Shown piece after piece: positions 27,376 to 37,567 of a stretch of 64,000 nucleotides of DNA. Below the pieces are notes generated by a model, which was given only the letters and a program-made list of their open reading frames with translations, was not told the origin of the DNA and did no database searches. Source of the stretch: Tissierella praeacuta DSM 18095. GTDB lineage: Bacteria; Bacillota; Clostridia; Tissierellales; Tissierellaceae. A program made the position numbers and the translations under genes. Every line of letters starts with the position of its first letter. Position 1 is the first letter of the stretch. The DNA is taken from NCBI RefSeq assembly GCF_900128955.1, contig NZ_FQTY01000007.1:1-64000 (forward strand), in the 5' to 3' direction.

Positions 27376-28554
27376 TTAGCGTTTAACTATCATAGCTATT
27401 CCCTGACCTCCACCTATACATAAAGTGGCTAAACCATTTTTAGCATCCCTTTTTGCCATCTCATGTAATAGTGAAACTAATATCCTAGCTCCTGAAGCTC
27501 CTATTGGGTGTCCTAATGCTATGGCACCACCATTTACGTTTGTCTTTTCTATATCAAGATTAAGTTCCTTAATAACGGATAAAGCTTGAGCTGCAAAAGC
27601 TTCATTTGCTTCTATTAAATCTAGTTCTTCTATAGTCATATTAACCTTAGCTAAAGCTTTTCTTGTAGCTGGAATAGGACCAGTTCCCATAATAGACGGA
27701 TCTACACCTGCTGAAGCATAGGATGCTATAGTAGCTAAAGGAGTGATTCCTAACTCATCTGCTTTTTCTTTACTCATTACAACTAATGCAGCAGCTCCAT
27801 CATTGATTCCAGAAGCGTTTCCAGCTGTTACTGTTCCATCCTTTTTAAATGCCGGTCTAAGTTTTGCTAATACTTCTGCAGTAGTACCAAATTTAGGATA
27901 TTCATCTGTATCAGCAATTATTGGATCTCCTTTTCTTTGAGGAATTTCTACAGCTACGATTTCTTCTTTAAATCTTTCATTTTTTATAGCAGCTTCTGCT
28001 CTATTTTGACTATCTAATGCTAACTTATCTTGTTCTTCACGAGTAAAACCATATTTCTCTGCAATATTTTCTGCAGTAATTCCCATATGATAATTATTGA
28101 ATATATCCCATAGTCCATCTTGCACCATATAATCCTCTATTTGACCATTACCCATTCTTTGACCCCATCTAGCAGATTTTAGCAAATATGGTGCTTGACT
28201 CATATTTTCTGTACCTCCAGCTAATACTATATCTGCTTCTCCAGCTAAAATAGCTTGAGCTGCTAATGCAACAGTTTTAAGTCCTGAGCCACAAACCTTA
28301 TTAACTGTAAAAGAAGGTACTTCTACTGGAATGCCTGCATATATTGACACCTGTCTAGCTACGTTTTGTCCCAATCCTGCTTGCAATACATTACCAAATA
28401 TAACCTCATCTACCATATTTGGATCTACCTTGGCTCTTTTTAGTGCTTCCTTGGCTACTATTGTACCTAATTGCACCGCAGAAACATCTTTAAATTTACC
28501 ACCAAATGCTCCAATAGGTGTTCTAACAGCTGAAGCAATAACAACTTCTCTCAT
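27376..28554 (-). CDS. thlA: Acetyl-CoA acetyltransferase (thiolase)
   Basis: 392 residues. Nucleophile C88 in [33 protein letters not shown], the histidine in [17 protein letters not shown] and the second cysteine in [13 protein letters not shown] are all present. Length and motifs are those of degradative/biosynthetic class II thiolases. Likely cleaves acetoacetyl-CoA formed by the CoA-transferase or condenses acetyl-CoA for butyrate synthesis. A sigma-54 promoter lies about 80 bases upstream, and the activator gene is immediately upstream in the same direction. AGGAGGT before the ATG. Confidence 0.95.
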   Translation of the reverse strand: MREVVIASAVRTPIGAFGGKFKDVSAVQLGTIVAKEALKRAKVDPNMVDEVIFGNVLQAGLGQNVARQVSIYAGIPVEVPSFTVNKVCGSGLKTVALAAQAILAGEADIVLAGGTENMSQAPYLLKSARWGQRMGNGQIEDYMVQDGLWDIFNNYHMGITAENIAEKYGFTREEQDKLALDSQNRAEAAIKNERFKEEIVAVEIPQRKGDPIIADTDEYPKFGTTAEVLAKLRPAFKKDGTVTAGNASGINDGAAALVVMSKEKADELGITPLATIASYASAGVDPSIMGTGPIPATRKALAKVNMTIEELDLIEANEAFAAQALSVIKELNLDIEKTNVNGGAIALGHPIGASGARILVSLLHEMAKRDAKNGLATLCIGGGQGIAMIVKR

Positions 28555-28635
28555 CTTTTTACCTCCTGTATTTTATTTATTTTAAAAAACTAATTTACCT
28601 CTATAGACTTTATTTCATTCATAGTATTATATAAA

Positions 28636-28650
28636 GCAATTTTCATGCCA
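28636..28650 (-). promoter_or_regulatory. Sigma-54 (-24/-12) promoter for the thiolase operon
   Basis: On the minus strand TGGCAT (28650-28645), five bases, TTGCTT (28639-28634): the invariant GG at -24 and GC at -12 are correctly spaced. It points at the thiolase gene and lies just downstream of the gene for a sigma-54 activator. The rest of the 293-base gap (28555-28847) is A+T-rich with no gene. Confidence 0.8.
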
Positions 28651-28847
28651 TGTTTTATAAATGAGTATTACCCACTATAATATGGTATTTAACCAATATC
28701 TATAAAATAAATTTAATTTTAAAATTTCTTAATACAGCATTTTTTAAATAGTGTAGATTATTGGATACAATTATCTTGTTATTATATAAAATTTATGTAT
28801 CAAAAAATATACACCTGAAGCAAATATGTATAGTTTTGGCTACAGTT

Positions 28848-30266
28848 TTATTTTCCTATATTATATTTGTCAATTTTCTTATATAAGGCTGTTCTATGTA
28901 TTCCCAGTTTTTCAGCAGCCAAAGATTTGTTTCCCTTAGTAAATATAAGAGCCTTATTTATAGCTTCTATTTCAGATTCTATTACTACATCCTTTAATAA
29001 AGGAATATCTTTTAAATCTTCCGTAGAATAACTTATTTTATCTATAAGTCTTTCAGGTAAATGCTCGGGTAAAATAATTTTACCTGGTGAAAGATTAATT
29101 GCCCTTTCCAATATATTTCTTAACTCCCTTACATTTCCTGGCCAACTATAAGATTTTAGAATCTTTATAGTTTCTTTAGCTAAGAATTTTTCTCCTAATT
29201 TCATTTCCTTTAGTAAATAAGATAGTATCTCTTCACTTAAAAGTTCTATATCTTCCATTCTTTCACGAAGTGGAGGAATTTCTATTGTTATTACATTTAA
29301 TCTATAATATAGATCTTCTCTAAATTTCCCTTTTTTTATTGCTTCTTCTATATTTTCATTGGTGGCAGCTATGACTCTAGCATCAAAGGACATCTTTTTA
29401 TTACTTCCAACTCTTTCAAATTCTTTAGATTCCAAAACCCTAAGAATTTTTGCCTGCATTTCTAAGGGCATATCTCCAATTTCATCTAAAAAAATAGTTC
29501 CACCACGGGCAAGTTCAAACTTGCCAACTTTGCCTTGTTTCCTAGCCCCTGTAAATGCTCCACTATCGTACCCAAATAATTCTGACTCCAATAATTCCTT
29601 TGGGATTGCAGCACAATTAATGGCTATAAAGGCTTCTCCCTTCCTATAACTAGCTCTATGAATTGCATGGGCAAATAGCTCTTTTCCTGTACCAGATTCT
29701 CCTGTAATAAGTACAGTTGAATTTGTTTCTGCTGCCATACTACCAACTTTTTTTAAATAGTTCATCTTTGAATTTCTAGTAATTATACTATCAAAAGAAT
29801 ATTTGCTACCTTCTATTCTTTCAATCTCACCCCTATATTTATTTATCTTTGACTGCAAATCAAGGAGTTGGTGAGCCAACTCCTTTACTTCACTAACATC
29901 TTTAAAAAGCACTGTGCCAACAGCTCCAATTACCTTTCCTTGCTTAATAATAGGAATACGGTTGGTTATCATATCATGACCTTGTATCCTCTGTACATCT
30001 CTCAGTTCTTTTGCTCCTGTTTTAACTACAATATGCATACGTGTATTTTCTATGATTTCTTCAACTGGTTTACCAATTGCATCTTCTTCTTTTATTCCTA
30101 AAAGTTTCTCATAGTTCATCTTAACTATTTTCCCTTGGGGGTCAACTAATACATACCCCTCATATGCGTAGTTTAAAACATCTTCAAGCATTTCAAAACT
30201 ATCCCTAAGTTCAGCTAATTTATCTACCAATACAATCAACCCCTCTATACAATTGACAATTTTCAA
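28848..30266 (-). CDS. PAS-domain sigma-54-dependent transcriptional activator
   Basis: 472 residues in three parts. A PAS sensor (about 25-130: [40 protein letters not shown]), an AAA+ domain with [20 protein letters not shown] (Walker A), [18 protein letters not shown] (GAFTGA sigma-54 contact loop), [18 protein letters not shown] (Walker B) and [18 protein letters not shown], and a C-terminal Fis HTH ([20 protein letters not shown]). The PAS layout with 'TRMHxVVxTG' is seen in activators of clostridial fermentation operons. Most likely target: the sigma-54 promoter at 28636-28650. Initiation could also be a few codons in (MLEDVL region); the first 20 residues are weakly supported. Confidence 0.93.
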   Translation of the reverse strand: MKIVNCIEGLIVLVDKLAELRDSFEMLEDVLNYAYEGYVLVDPQGKIVKMNYEKLLGIKEEDAIGKPVEEIIENTRMHIVVKTGAKELRDVQRIQGHDMITNRIPIIKQGKVIGAVGTVLFKDVSEVKELAHQLLDLQSKINKYRGEIERIEGSKYSFDSIITRNSKMNYLKKVGSMAAETNSTVLITGESGTGKELFAHAIHRASYRKGEAFIAINCAAIPKELLESELFGYDSGAFTGARKQGKVGKFELARGGTIFLDEIGDMPLEMQAKILRVLESKEFERVGSNKKMSFDARVIAATNENIEEAIKKGKFREDLYYRLNVITIEIPPLRERMEDIELLSEEILSYLLKEMKLGEKFLAKETIKILKSYSWPGNVRELRNILERAINLSPGKIILPEHLPERLIDKISYSTEDLKDIPLLKDVVIESEIEAINKALIFTKGNKSLAAEKLGIHRTALYKKIDKYNIGK

Positions 30267-30420
30267 AGAACAATTAACAATTGAAACATTAAAATATTAA
30301 AGGATTAAAAGCTAAAATATTTCATAACTGCAAAATGCTCCGTAGGTATAAATTGGAAATTTAGGGGTTTCATTGTTTAAGTCTTGTTATTTGTCCTCTG
30401 TTAATTGTGAATTAATTAAT
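30249..30420. repeat. A+T-rich inverted repeat element (copy A)
   Basis: CAATTGACAATTTTCAAAG and AACAATTAACAATTG at the left, CATTAAAA inside, GTTAATTGTGAATTAATT at the right. The right arm encodes the last residues (NSQLTEDK) of the epimerase gene. Confidence 0.5.
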
Positions 30421-31517
30421 ATATCTACTATTCTCTCACTTGCTCTCCCATCCCCATATGGATTTACAGCATTGGCCATTTTATTATATTCATCCTTATT
30501 GGATAATAGAAGATTAAGTTCATTAAATATAATTTCATAATTAGTGCCTAATAATTTTGCAGTACCTGCTTCTATACCCTCCGGTCTTTCTGTTTCTTCT
30601 CGAACTACAAGTACAGGTTTTCCCAAAGTAGGTGCTTCCTCTTGAATTCCACCAGAGTCTGTAACAACCAAATGTACCTTTGACATTATATTTGCCATAG
30701 GCTCATAATCTAGTGGTTCAATTAAATGTATCCTATGATTGTTACTTAAAATCCTATTAGCTATCTCCCGTACCTTTGGATTTAAATGCATTGGAAAAAT
30801 CAATTCCACATCTGTATATTTTTCTACAATATCCTTAACTGCAGTAAATATATTTTCCATAGGTTCTCCGATATTCTCTCTCCTATGGCATGTAAGCAAT
30901 ATTACCCTTTTATCTTTATAATCTAATTTATTTAATAAATCTATATCAAATATGTAATCTTCTTTAATAGCATATTTTAAAGCGTCTATTACAGTATTTC
31001 CTGTAATAAATATCTTTTCATCAGGATAGTCTTCTTTAAGTAAGTTTTGCCTGTTTCTCTCTGTAGGAGCAAAATGAAAATCTGTAACTATTCCAGTTAA
31101 CTTCCTATTAGCTTCCTCTGGATATGGAGAGTATAGATTTCCACTACGAAGTCCTGCCTCTACATGACCAATCTTTACTTTTTGGTAGAATGCAGCTAAA
31201 GCCCCTGCAAAAACCGTAGTAGTATCACCTTGAACCAACAATACATCTGGTTTTTCTTTTATAATAACTTCTTCCAAACCCTTTAAAGCTCTTGTTGTAA
31301 TATCAGTTAAAGTTTGTCCTGGTTTAAAAATATTTAAGTCATAATCTGGCTTTATATCAAATAAACTTAATACCTGATCTAACATTTGTCTATGCTGAGC
31401 AGTAATGCATATGATGCTTTCAATTCCTTCTCTCTTTTCCAGCTCCTTTACTATTGGAGCCATTTTTATTCCCTCCGGTCTTGTACCAAAGACAGTCATT
31501 ACTTTCAAGTTCGTCAT
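30387..31517 (-). CDS. mnaA: UDP-N-acetylglucosamine 2-epimerase (non-hydrolysing)
   Basis: Start at ATG 31517 (GGTGAAAGG upstream); about 376 residues. KVMTVFGTRPEGIKMAPIVK is the N-terminal signature, EAGLRSGNLYSPYPEEANRK and LVVTDSGGIQEEAPTLGKPV (nucleotide site), and VREETERPEGIEAGTAKLLG confirm the family. It makes UDP-ManNAc for wall teichoic or secondary cell-wall polymers, upstream gene being tagO-like. C-terminal tail (INSQLTEDK) overlaps repeat copy A. Confidence 0.94.
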   Translation of the reverse strand: MTNLKVMTVFGTRPEGIKMAPIVKELEKREGIESIICITAQHRQMLDQVLSLFDIKPDYDLNIFKPGQTLTDITTRALKGLEEVIIKEKPDVLLVQGDTTTVFAGALAAFYQKVKIGHVEAGLRSGNLYSPYPEEANRKLTGIVTDFHFAPTERNRQNLLKEDYPDEKIFITGNTVIDALKYAIKEDYIFDIDLLNKLDYKDKRVILLTCHRRENIGEPMENIFTAVKDIVEKYTDVELIFPMHLNPKVREIANRILSNNHRIHLIEPLDYEPMANIMSKVHLVVTDSGGIQEEAPTLGKPVLVVREETERPEGIEAGTAKLLGTNYEIIFNELNLLLSNKDEYNKMANAVNPYGDGRASERIVDILINSQLTEDK

Positions 31518-31525
31518 CCTTTCAC

Positions 31526-31662
31526 CAATTAACAATGTCCAACTAATACCCAATTAACAATTAATAGTCAAATTAAAAACATTAAAATCAATGAATTAAT
31601 ATCTTAATTATTCTTTGTTAATTGTTTTCTGTTAATTGTTTTTTTGTTCTTTATTAATTATC
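31526..31662. repeat. A+T-rich inverted repeat element (copy B)
   Basis: CAATTAACAATGTCC and CAATTAACAATTAATAG at the left, CATTAAAATC inside, TTCTTTGTTAATTGTTTTC and GTTAATTG at the right. It fills the gap between the epimerase and the tagO-like gene. Confidence 0.55.
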
Positions 31663-32689
31663 TTTTCTCAAATATTCCTAATTTTATAGCAACCAATACA
31701 GATGCTGCAAGTAATAATATAGATAGATATACTGCTTGTCTGCTATTGGCCTTGGATACTAATATAGCAAATAAGCCAAAACTAGCAGATATTCCATAGA
31801 GTATTAATACAGATTTTCTCTGAGAATATCCTCTGTTTAAAAGTCTATGATGTAAATGCCCTTTATCTGCTGCTGATATAGATTGACCATTTAATAGTCT
31901 TCTAAATATTGCAAATGTAGTATCAAAAATAGGTACGGATAATATTAATATTGGTGCAACAATTGCTATAGTTGCTACAGATTTCATAACACCTTCTATA
32001 GTTATGGCTGCTAGCATAAATCCTAAAAATAAAGCACCAGTATCTCCCATGAAAATCTTTGCCGGGTTAAAGTTAAAGGGTAAAAAACCTAAACATCCAC
32101 CAGCTATAGCAGATGATAATATAATTACACTGATGTAATTATTAGTATATCCTTTACCTGCTACAATCATAAGAGTGATACTAGATATCATAGCAACTCC
32201 TGCAGATAGTCCGTCTAACCCATCTATGAAATTCAATGTATTTGTAATGCCAACTACCCAAAATAAAGTTATAGGTATAGATAGCCAATTTAAATATATT
32301 AGAGAACTGTCATTTGTAAAGGGATTTGTAATGAAATCAACTTTAACATCACCATATATTAATATTAGACCTGCTATAATTTGAAATATAAATTTAGTTT
32401 TTGGCCTAAGCTCCTTAAGGTCATCTATTATTCCCCCTATTACAATAACCATTCCACCTATTAATATTGCAAGAATTTCTTTCTCTAAAGGTAGAAATAT
32501 TAAAGTAACTACAACTACTGCTAAAAATATGGCTAAACCACCCATAAGTGGCATAGGTTCTTTATGCACTCTTCTATCATCTTTTGGAATATCCACAGCA
32601 CCTATCTTAAATGCAAGTTTTCTTACCAAAGGAGTAAACAAATATGAGATAACCACTGCTAGAAAAAATGGTGGTAGAAAGTTTTTCAT
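31658..32689 (-). CDS. tagO: Undecaprenyl-phosphate N-acetylhexosamine phosphotransferase (TagO/WecA-type)
   Basis: 343 residues with about ten membrane segments. The MraY/WecA family motifs are present: DIPKDDRRVHKEPMPLMGG, NTLNFIDGLDGLSAGVAMIS (Asp-rich catalytic), and FMGDTGALFLGFMLAAI, then DKGHLHHRLLNRGYSQRK (WecA/TagO-specific His motif, which MraY lacks). It starts lipid-linked synthesis of wall polymers with UDP-GlcNAc. Preceding gene upp is 17 bases upstream; following gene makes UDP-ManNAc. Confidence 0.92.
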   Translation of the reverse strand: MKNFLPPFFLAVVISYLFTPLVRKLAFKIGAVDIPKDDRRVHKEPMPLMGGLAIFLAVVVVTLIFLPLEKEILAILIGGMVIVIGGIIDDLKELRPKTKFIFQIIAGLILIYGDVKVDFITNPFTNDSSLIYLNWLSIPITLFWVVGITNTLNFIDGLDGLSAGVAMISSITLMIVAGKGYTNNYISVIILSSAIAGGCLGFLPFNFNPAKIFMGDTGALFLGFMLAAITIEGVMKSVATIAIVAPILILSVPIFDTTFAIFRRLLNGQSISAADKGHLHHRLLNRGYSQRKSVLILYGISASFGLFAILVSKANSRQAVYLSILLLAASVLVAIKLGIFEKR

Positions 32690-32706
32690 AACAAATCCCT
32701 CTCCTT

Positions 32707-33351
<645 letters not shown>

Positions 33352-33390
33352 CTAAGTGTTAATTATTTTCCTTGAAAATTATATCATAAA

Positions 33391-33828
33391 TTAGCCTTCA
33401 ATTTCACTTATTTTTTCTATTCTTTTTTCATGCCTTCCACCTGCAAATTCCGATTCCAACCAAGCAGATACTATTTCAATGGCTAAGTCCCTTCCAATTA
33501 CTCTGCCGCCAAGAGCTAAAATATTAGCATTATTATGTTCTCTACTCATTCTAGCCGAATAAGTATCCCCACATAAAGCACATCTAATTCCCTTTACTTT
33601 ATTACAGGATATGGAAATACCAATACCTGTACCACATATAACTATAGCTCTATCTACTTCTTTGGCTACAACGGCTTCAGCTACTTTCCTTCCATAATCA
33701 GGATAATCTACTGATTCCAAAGAATTAGTTCCATAATCAATATAAGAAATTCCTTCTTTATCTAAAAATTCTTTTATATACTCTTTTAATTCAAAACCAC
33801 CATGGTCACTGCCTATACCTATTTTCAT
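33391..33828 (-). CDS. rpiB: Ribose-5-phosphate isomerase B
   Basis: 145 residues: IGIGSDHGGFELKEYIKEFL opens the family, with VICGTGIGISISCNKVKGIR (active-site Cys) and SREHNNANILALGGRVIG. Interconverts ribose-5-P and ribulose-5-P in the non-oxidative pentose phosphate pathway. 48 bases after the ywlE-type gene's end; normal length. Confidence 0.95.
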   Translation of the reverse strand: MKIGIGSDHGGFELKEYIKEFLDKEGISYIDYGTNSLESVDYPDYGRKVAEAVVAKEVDRAIVICGTGIGISISCNKVKGIRCALCGDTYSARMSREHNNANILALGGRVIGRDLAIEIVSAWLESEFAGGRHEKRIEKISEIEG

Positions 33829-33847
33829 TTATATCATCCTTTCCCTC

Positions 33848-33912
33848 AATCAGTTAACAATATTCCTATTATCCTTTAATTGTTCTTTGTTAATTGTCCA
33901 CTGTTAATTATC
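33848..33912. repeat. A+T-rich repeat element (copy C, short)
   Basis: CAGTTAACAATATTCC at the left and TTTAATTGTTCTTTGTTAA, TTGTCCACTGTTAATTATC at the right, overlapping the last codons of the phosphatase gene. Confidence 0.5.
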
Positions 33913-34334
33913 TTTTCTATTGCTCTATAAATCTCATCCCTAGTATTCTCATATACTGTTAATCTGCCCCCAAATGGATCTACTACATCCTTATCTAGCT
34001 TATAGGCATATTCTAACAATGTAAATACCTTATCCCTTGATCTAGGAAAATTTAATATAATAAAATCCTTATGGGATTTAGACATAGTTAAAATAAGACG
34101 AGCATCATTGACTAATTCCCCATGGATTTGTTTCGCCCTATGTCTAGATATATCTATTCCAATTTTTTTCATAGCCTCTATGGAATTTTTAGAGGCATTA
34201 TCTCCATGAAACACAGAAATTCCAGCAGATTCTACTTCTATATTTAAATTGTTTTTTTCTATCATGAATTTTAAAATTCCTTCCGCCATAGGACTCCTGC
34301 AAGTATTGCCAGTACATATAAATAAAATCTTCAT
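33876..34334 (-). CDS. ywlE: Low-molecular-weight protein phosphatase (YwlE-type arginine phosphatase)
   Basis: 152 residues: MKILFICTGNTCRSPMAEGI holds the CxxxxCR(S) loop; the T-for-I variant (CTGNTCR) marks protein-arginine phosphatases of the YwlE subgroup. VDPFGGRLTVYENTRDEI carries the general-acid Asp. Reverses McsB arginine phosphorylation. The end (INSGQLTKNN) is supplied by the repeat at 33848-33912. Fourteen bases downstream of the sua5 gene, conserved order. Confidence 0.93.
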   Translation of the reverse strand: MKILFICTGNTCRSPMAEGILKFMIEKNNLNIEVESAGISVFHGDNASKNSIEAMKKIGIDISRHRAKQIHGELVNDARLILTMSKSHKDFIILNFPRSRDKVFTLLEYAYKLDKDVVDPFGGRLTVYENTRDEIYRAIEKIINSGQLTKNN

Positions 34335-34348
34335 CTAATTCTCCCTTT

Positions 34349-35398
34349 CTACACATTAATAACCTTTCCACCAGCAGCCTTCATCATTCTATTCATTATG
34401 GCTATTCCTAAATCTGATAATTCAACTCCTTCAGCCAAGATAATATCTATATCCTCTTTATCAAATAACCTAAGGGTATTGAATAGATTATGAGCAATAG
34501 TTTCTTTATTATTCCTGCTGCCTATAGATATTATTAATCCTTCCTTATAGAATTCTTTTGTTTCATCTGTACAAATAATTCCTACTTTTTTATCATTATC
34601 AATATATTTCTTGGTATTTTTAATAATATTCTCTACAATATTTTCAATATCACCACTAAAAACCATCATATCTGATTTCGGTGCATAATGTCTATATTTC
34701 TGTCCTGGGGACTTTGGAACTATATTCTCATTTTCCTTTATTATAGCAAGATCTATACTTACATTAGGAATTACTTTTTGTAATTCCTCTTTAGTGACTC
34801 CTCCTGGTCGAAGAATCATAGGTAAGTTTCCAGATAAATCTAGTACCGTTGATTCCAATCCTATCCCTGTAGTACCACCATCTATTATTAAGTCTACTTT
34901 CCCCATTAAGTCCTCTATTACATGCATCGCTGATGTAGGACTAGGTCTTCCTGATGTGTTAGCTGATGGTGCAGCTATTGGTACATTTGATTTTCTAATT
35001 AATTCTAATGCTATTTTATGCTCTGGCATTCTAATGGCTACAGTATTAAGTCCTGCTGTAATTATATCTGGCACTTTATTAGATTTTGGTAAAAGAATAG
35101 TTAATGGTCCAGGCCAAAATTTTTCCATGCATATTTTTCCTATATCTGGAACTTCCTCTACTAATTCTTCAACTTGTTTCATTGAATGAACATGAAGAAT
35201 TAATGGATTATCCTGTGGTCTACCCTTTGCCATAAATATCTTTTTTATTGCATTTTCATCCAATCCATTGGCACCTAATCCATATACTGTTTCCGTTGGA
35301 AAGGCAACAGTTCCACTATTTTTAATTATATTTACTGCTTCACTGATTAAGTCTTCATCTACGTTATTTTCATCAATCTTTATTATCTTTGTTTCCAT
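34349..35398 (-). CDS. sua5: Threonylcarbamoyl-AMP synthase (Sua5/YwlC)
   Basis: 349 residues. N-terminal TsaC domain: SGTVAFPTETVYGLGANGLD, KGRPQDNPLILHVHSM, FWPGPLTILLPKS, RMPEHKIALELIRKSNVPIA, PSANTSGRPSPTSA; a C-terminal Sua5 domain (KSPGQKYRHYAPKSDMMVF) follows. Makes the TC-AMP used for t6A37 modification of tRNA. Length is the two-domain form. Confidence 0.95.
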   Translation of the reverse strand: METKIIKIDENNVDEDLISEAVNIIKNSGTVAFPTETVYGLGANGLDENAIKKIFMAKGRPQDNPLILHVHSMKQVEELVEEVPDIGKICMEKFWPGPLTILLPKSNKVPDIITAGLNTVAIRMPEHKIALELIRKSNVPIAAPSANTSGRPSPTSAMHVIEDLMGKVDLIIDGGTTGIGLESTVLDLSGNLPMILRPGGVTKEELQKVIPNVSIDLAIIKENENIVPKSPGQKYRHYAPKSDMMVFSGDIENIVENIIKNTKKYIDNDKKVGIICTDETKEFYKEGLIISIGSRNNKETIAHNLFNTLRLFDKEDIDIILAEGVELSDLGIAIMNRMMKAAGGKVINV

Positions 35399-35448
35399 TA
35401 TTTCCCTCTCATCTCCTATTGCTTTATTTCATTATATATTATTACCTG

Positions 35449-35500
35449 ACAATTAACAATTAACAAAGAACAATTATCAATTAAAAATTAATAATTGATG
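35449..35500. repeat. A+T-rich repeat element (copy D)
   Basis: ACAATTAACAATTAACAAAG, AACAATTATCAATT and AAATTAATAATTG in succession, between sua5 and the divergent ZIP gene. Same arm sequence as the other copies. Confidence 0.5.
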
Positions 35501-35535
35501 AAACCTTTTCATATTTATAAATAGGAGGAGATAAA

Positions 35536-36246
35536 ATGAATGAATGGATTATAGGACTTATTGGTCTTTTAGTAGGGGTCATAGGCATTAGTCTAGGTGG
35601 CATAATTGGAATATATATTAGAAAAACAGATAAAATGTTAAGCTTTTTATTGGGATTAACTGGTGGATTTATAATGTTTATAGTAAGTTTTCACTTATTT
35701 CCCGAAGCATTTTATATAGGAGGAGTTTTTAATGTAGTATTTGGTGTTACTGTTGGCATTTTCATTATTACCCTATTAGAAATCTTATTAGAAAGATTAT
35801 CTTGTTTTATCAATGCAAGAACAGGTATTATATTAGGTCTAAGCGTAGCCATACATAGTATTCCCGAAGGAATGGCATTAGGTTCCACATTAGTTGGTCT
35901 ATCTGATTTTGGATTTGTACTTACCATGGCAATGTTACTACATAATATTCCTGAGGGGATATCCATTTCATTACCCCTGAGCATGAATAAAGTTAGACCT
36001 TGGAAAATAATTTTATTTAGTATTCTAGTTGGAATACCAACTGGAATAGGAGCATATATCGGAGCATATTTAGGTACTATATCTCATACTATAATCTCCA
36101 TTTGTTTAGCCAGTGCTGGAGGTATCATGCTATATATAGTCTGTGACGAACTAATTCCAACAGCAAAAACCCTTCACAAAGGAAGGGTTTCTAGTATCGG
36201 TACTGTTATTGGTTTTATATTGGGTATAATAATATATTTTAAATAA
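35536..36246 (+). CDS. ZIP-family metal transporter
   Basis: 236 residues, eight membrane helices. HLFPEAFYIG, AIHSIPEGMALGSTL and LLHNIPEGISISLPL are the ZIP metal-site motifs in TM4 and TM5 (HxxxEG). Probably imports zinc or another divalent metal through the plasma membrane. AGGAGG precedes the ATG by about seven bases. A single gene divergent from the sua5 cluster, followed by a strong terminator. Confidence 0.92.
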   Translation: MNEWIIGLIGLLVGVIGISLGGIIGIYIRKTDKMLSFLLGLTGGFIMFIVSFHLFPEAFYIGGVFNVVFGVTVGIFIITLLEILLERLSCFINARTGIILGLSVAIHSIPEGMALGSTLVGLSDFGFVLTMAMLLHNIPEGISISLPLSMNKVRPWKIILFSILVGIPTGIGAYIGAYLGTISHTIISICLASAGGIMLYIVCDELIPTAKTLHKGRVSSIGTVIGFILGIIIYFK

Positions 36247-36255
36247 ATAACAAAA

Positions 36256-36321
36256 ATGCTCCCCTCTTAGTATCAGATTTTTATTTTTTAATCTGTCTAA
36301 CATGGGAGCATATCATTTTTT
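36256..36321 (+). terminator. Intrinsic terminator of the ZIP gene
   Basis: ATGCTCCC (36256-36263) pairs with GGGAGCAT (36304-36311), enclosing AGATT/AATCT, then a T-run (ATCATTTTTT). Confidence 0.75.
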
Positions 36322-36341
36322 ACCATTTGCCTCTATTTCTT

Positions 36342-36827
36342 TTAGTAAATATAAATACTCGTTATTATCCATTTTCCGTCAATATATTCAAGCTTAAATT
36401 CAGAAACATCGGTATATTCTTCTATGATAGTTTCATTTGAATACAGCTTTTCCGTATATTCAATCAAGTATTTTACATTTGTTTTATCTTTAGATATTTT
36501 TTCCCATCTCTTTATATTTATCTTAGATTTATCAAATTTGCCACTTACTAAATTAGAATTAATTAAATAGCGTGAAGCTATTAAACCATCGTAAACTTTT
36601 TCAGACAATAAAGGTTTGAAATTTCCAAGGAATATATCCACATCTTCTTGTAAGAATAAGCCTGACACTATATTATCGTAATTTTCATAAAGAGCAGATT
36701 TCATATCAAAAAAGTTTTTTATAGTTGTTTTTGGATTGGGTGTTTTATTGTATATATAGAAAACTAAAAGTAGAGCTATAGAAACGATAATTAATAATAA
36801 TAGTAGGTGCGGCTTACAAATTTTCAT
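36342..36827 (-). CDS. Membrane-anchored hypothetical protein (161 aa)
   Basis: Positions 7-26 (HLLLLLIIVSIALLLVFYIY) are a membrane anchor; the rest is extracellular in topology. The folded part (IKNFFDMKSALYENYDNIVS, VKYLIEYTEKLYSNETIIEE, FKLEYIDGKWIITSIYIY) is an alpha/beta pattern like small NTF2-type or sporulation-related domains, but I recognise no family. Separated by only 34 bases from the secreted cysteine-containing protein upstream; they likely form one operon. Confidence 0.6.
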   Translation of the reverse strand: MKICKPHLLLLLIIVSIALLLVFYIYNKTPNPKTTIKNFFDMKSALYENYDNIVSGLFLQEDVDIFLGNFKPLLSEKVYDGLIASRYLINSNLVSGKFDKSKINIKRWEKISKDKTNVKYLIEYTEKLYSNETIIEEYTDVSEFKLEYIDGKWIITSIYIY

Positions 36828-36861
36828 GTCATTTTACCTCCAGATAAACATCAATTAAACT

Positions 36862-37347
36862 TTAAGGTAACTCCATCTCTCTCCCATATGCCTCATACCT
36901 CAATCTACAATTTGGTACAGTTGACCCTGATGTAAACTTAATATCATTTGTATAAAGATACGTACCAGCAGCAGGTATAGTATATCCTGCATGCCATAGA
37001 GCATAATAACCTACATAATTCACTTCTAAAGGATCATATTCAGTTATTAATACTTCAGTACACCTCTTACATTGCCAACAGCTGCCATCAAATGCAAATA
37101 CTGCATCTTGACCAAACTTTCCTCTATACACAAACCCCCAGCCACGTGAATACATCAAATGGTAATCATATCCATTACAAATTTCATGTTCTGCTGGAAC
37201 GATTACAAAGTCTTCTGATGAATCTATATCTGATACATTGTTTCTCTCAAGACTAGCTGCATTTGAAGTAAATGTAATTGCAAATATCAATAATAGTGGT
37301 AAAAAAATATGACTTATTAAGTTTCTAGCTAAACTATGCTTATTCAT
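36862..37347 (-). CDS. Secreted cysteine-containing hypothetical protein (161 aa)
   Basis: Signal peptide: LISHIFLPLLLIFAITFTSN followed by AAS. The mature part is rich in tyrosine and tryptophan, with cysteines in EICNG, SCWQCKRCTE and NCRLR, and beta-type motifs (FVYRGKFGQDAVFAFDG, VNYVGYYALWHAGYTIP, AGTYLYTNDIKF). Five cysteines could form disulfides or bind a metal; SCWQCKRC resembles a CxxCxxC zinc knuckle. No family recognised. AAGGGGGTGA precedes the ATG; a good promoter with two tandem 18-bp direct repeats next to the -35 lies upstream, hinting at an activator. Confidence 0.6.
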   Translation of the reverse strand: MNKHSLARNLISHIFLPLLLIFAITFTSNAASLERNNVSDIDSSEDFVIVPAEHEICNGYDYHLMYSRGWGFVYRGKFGQDAVFAFDGSCWQCKRCTEVLITEYDPLEVNYVGYYALWHAGYTIPAAGTYLYTNDIKFTSGSTVPNCRLRYEAYGREMELP

Positions 37348-37501
37348 TTAATCACCCCCTTATTAAAACTAATTCTATGTCAACTAGTATTTAAGTACAA
37401 TAATTAAATCAAGCAAATTAAATCCTTGCATAAGCAATTAACTTTTAATTAAAAAACTCAATATTTTTAATTGGTTTATTCAATAAATTATTCATATATC
37501 T

Positions 37502-37530
37502 ATTAAATCAAATACTGTACTTATTGTCAA
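37502..37530 (-). promoter_or_regulatory. Promoter of the secreted-protein operon
   Basis: Minus strand: TTGACA (37530-37525), 17-base spacer, TTTAAT (37507-37502). Perfect -35. Confidence 0.6.
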
Positions 37531-37531
37531 C

Positions 37532-37567
37532 ATGATTATTCAGACAAATATGATTATTCAGATAAAT
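37532..37567. repeat. Tandem 18-bp direct repeat abutting a -35 box
   Basis: ATGATTATTCAGACAAAT then ATGATTATTCAGATAAAT, 17 of 18 identical, one base from the TTGACA of the leftward promoter. Tandem repeats at this spot often bind an activator dimer. Confidence 0.6.
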
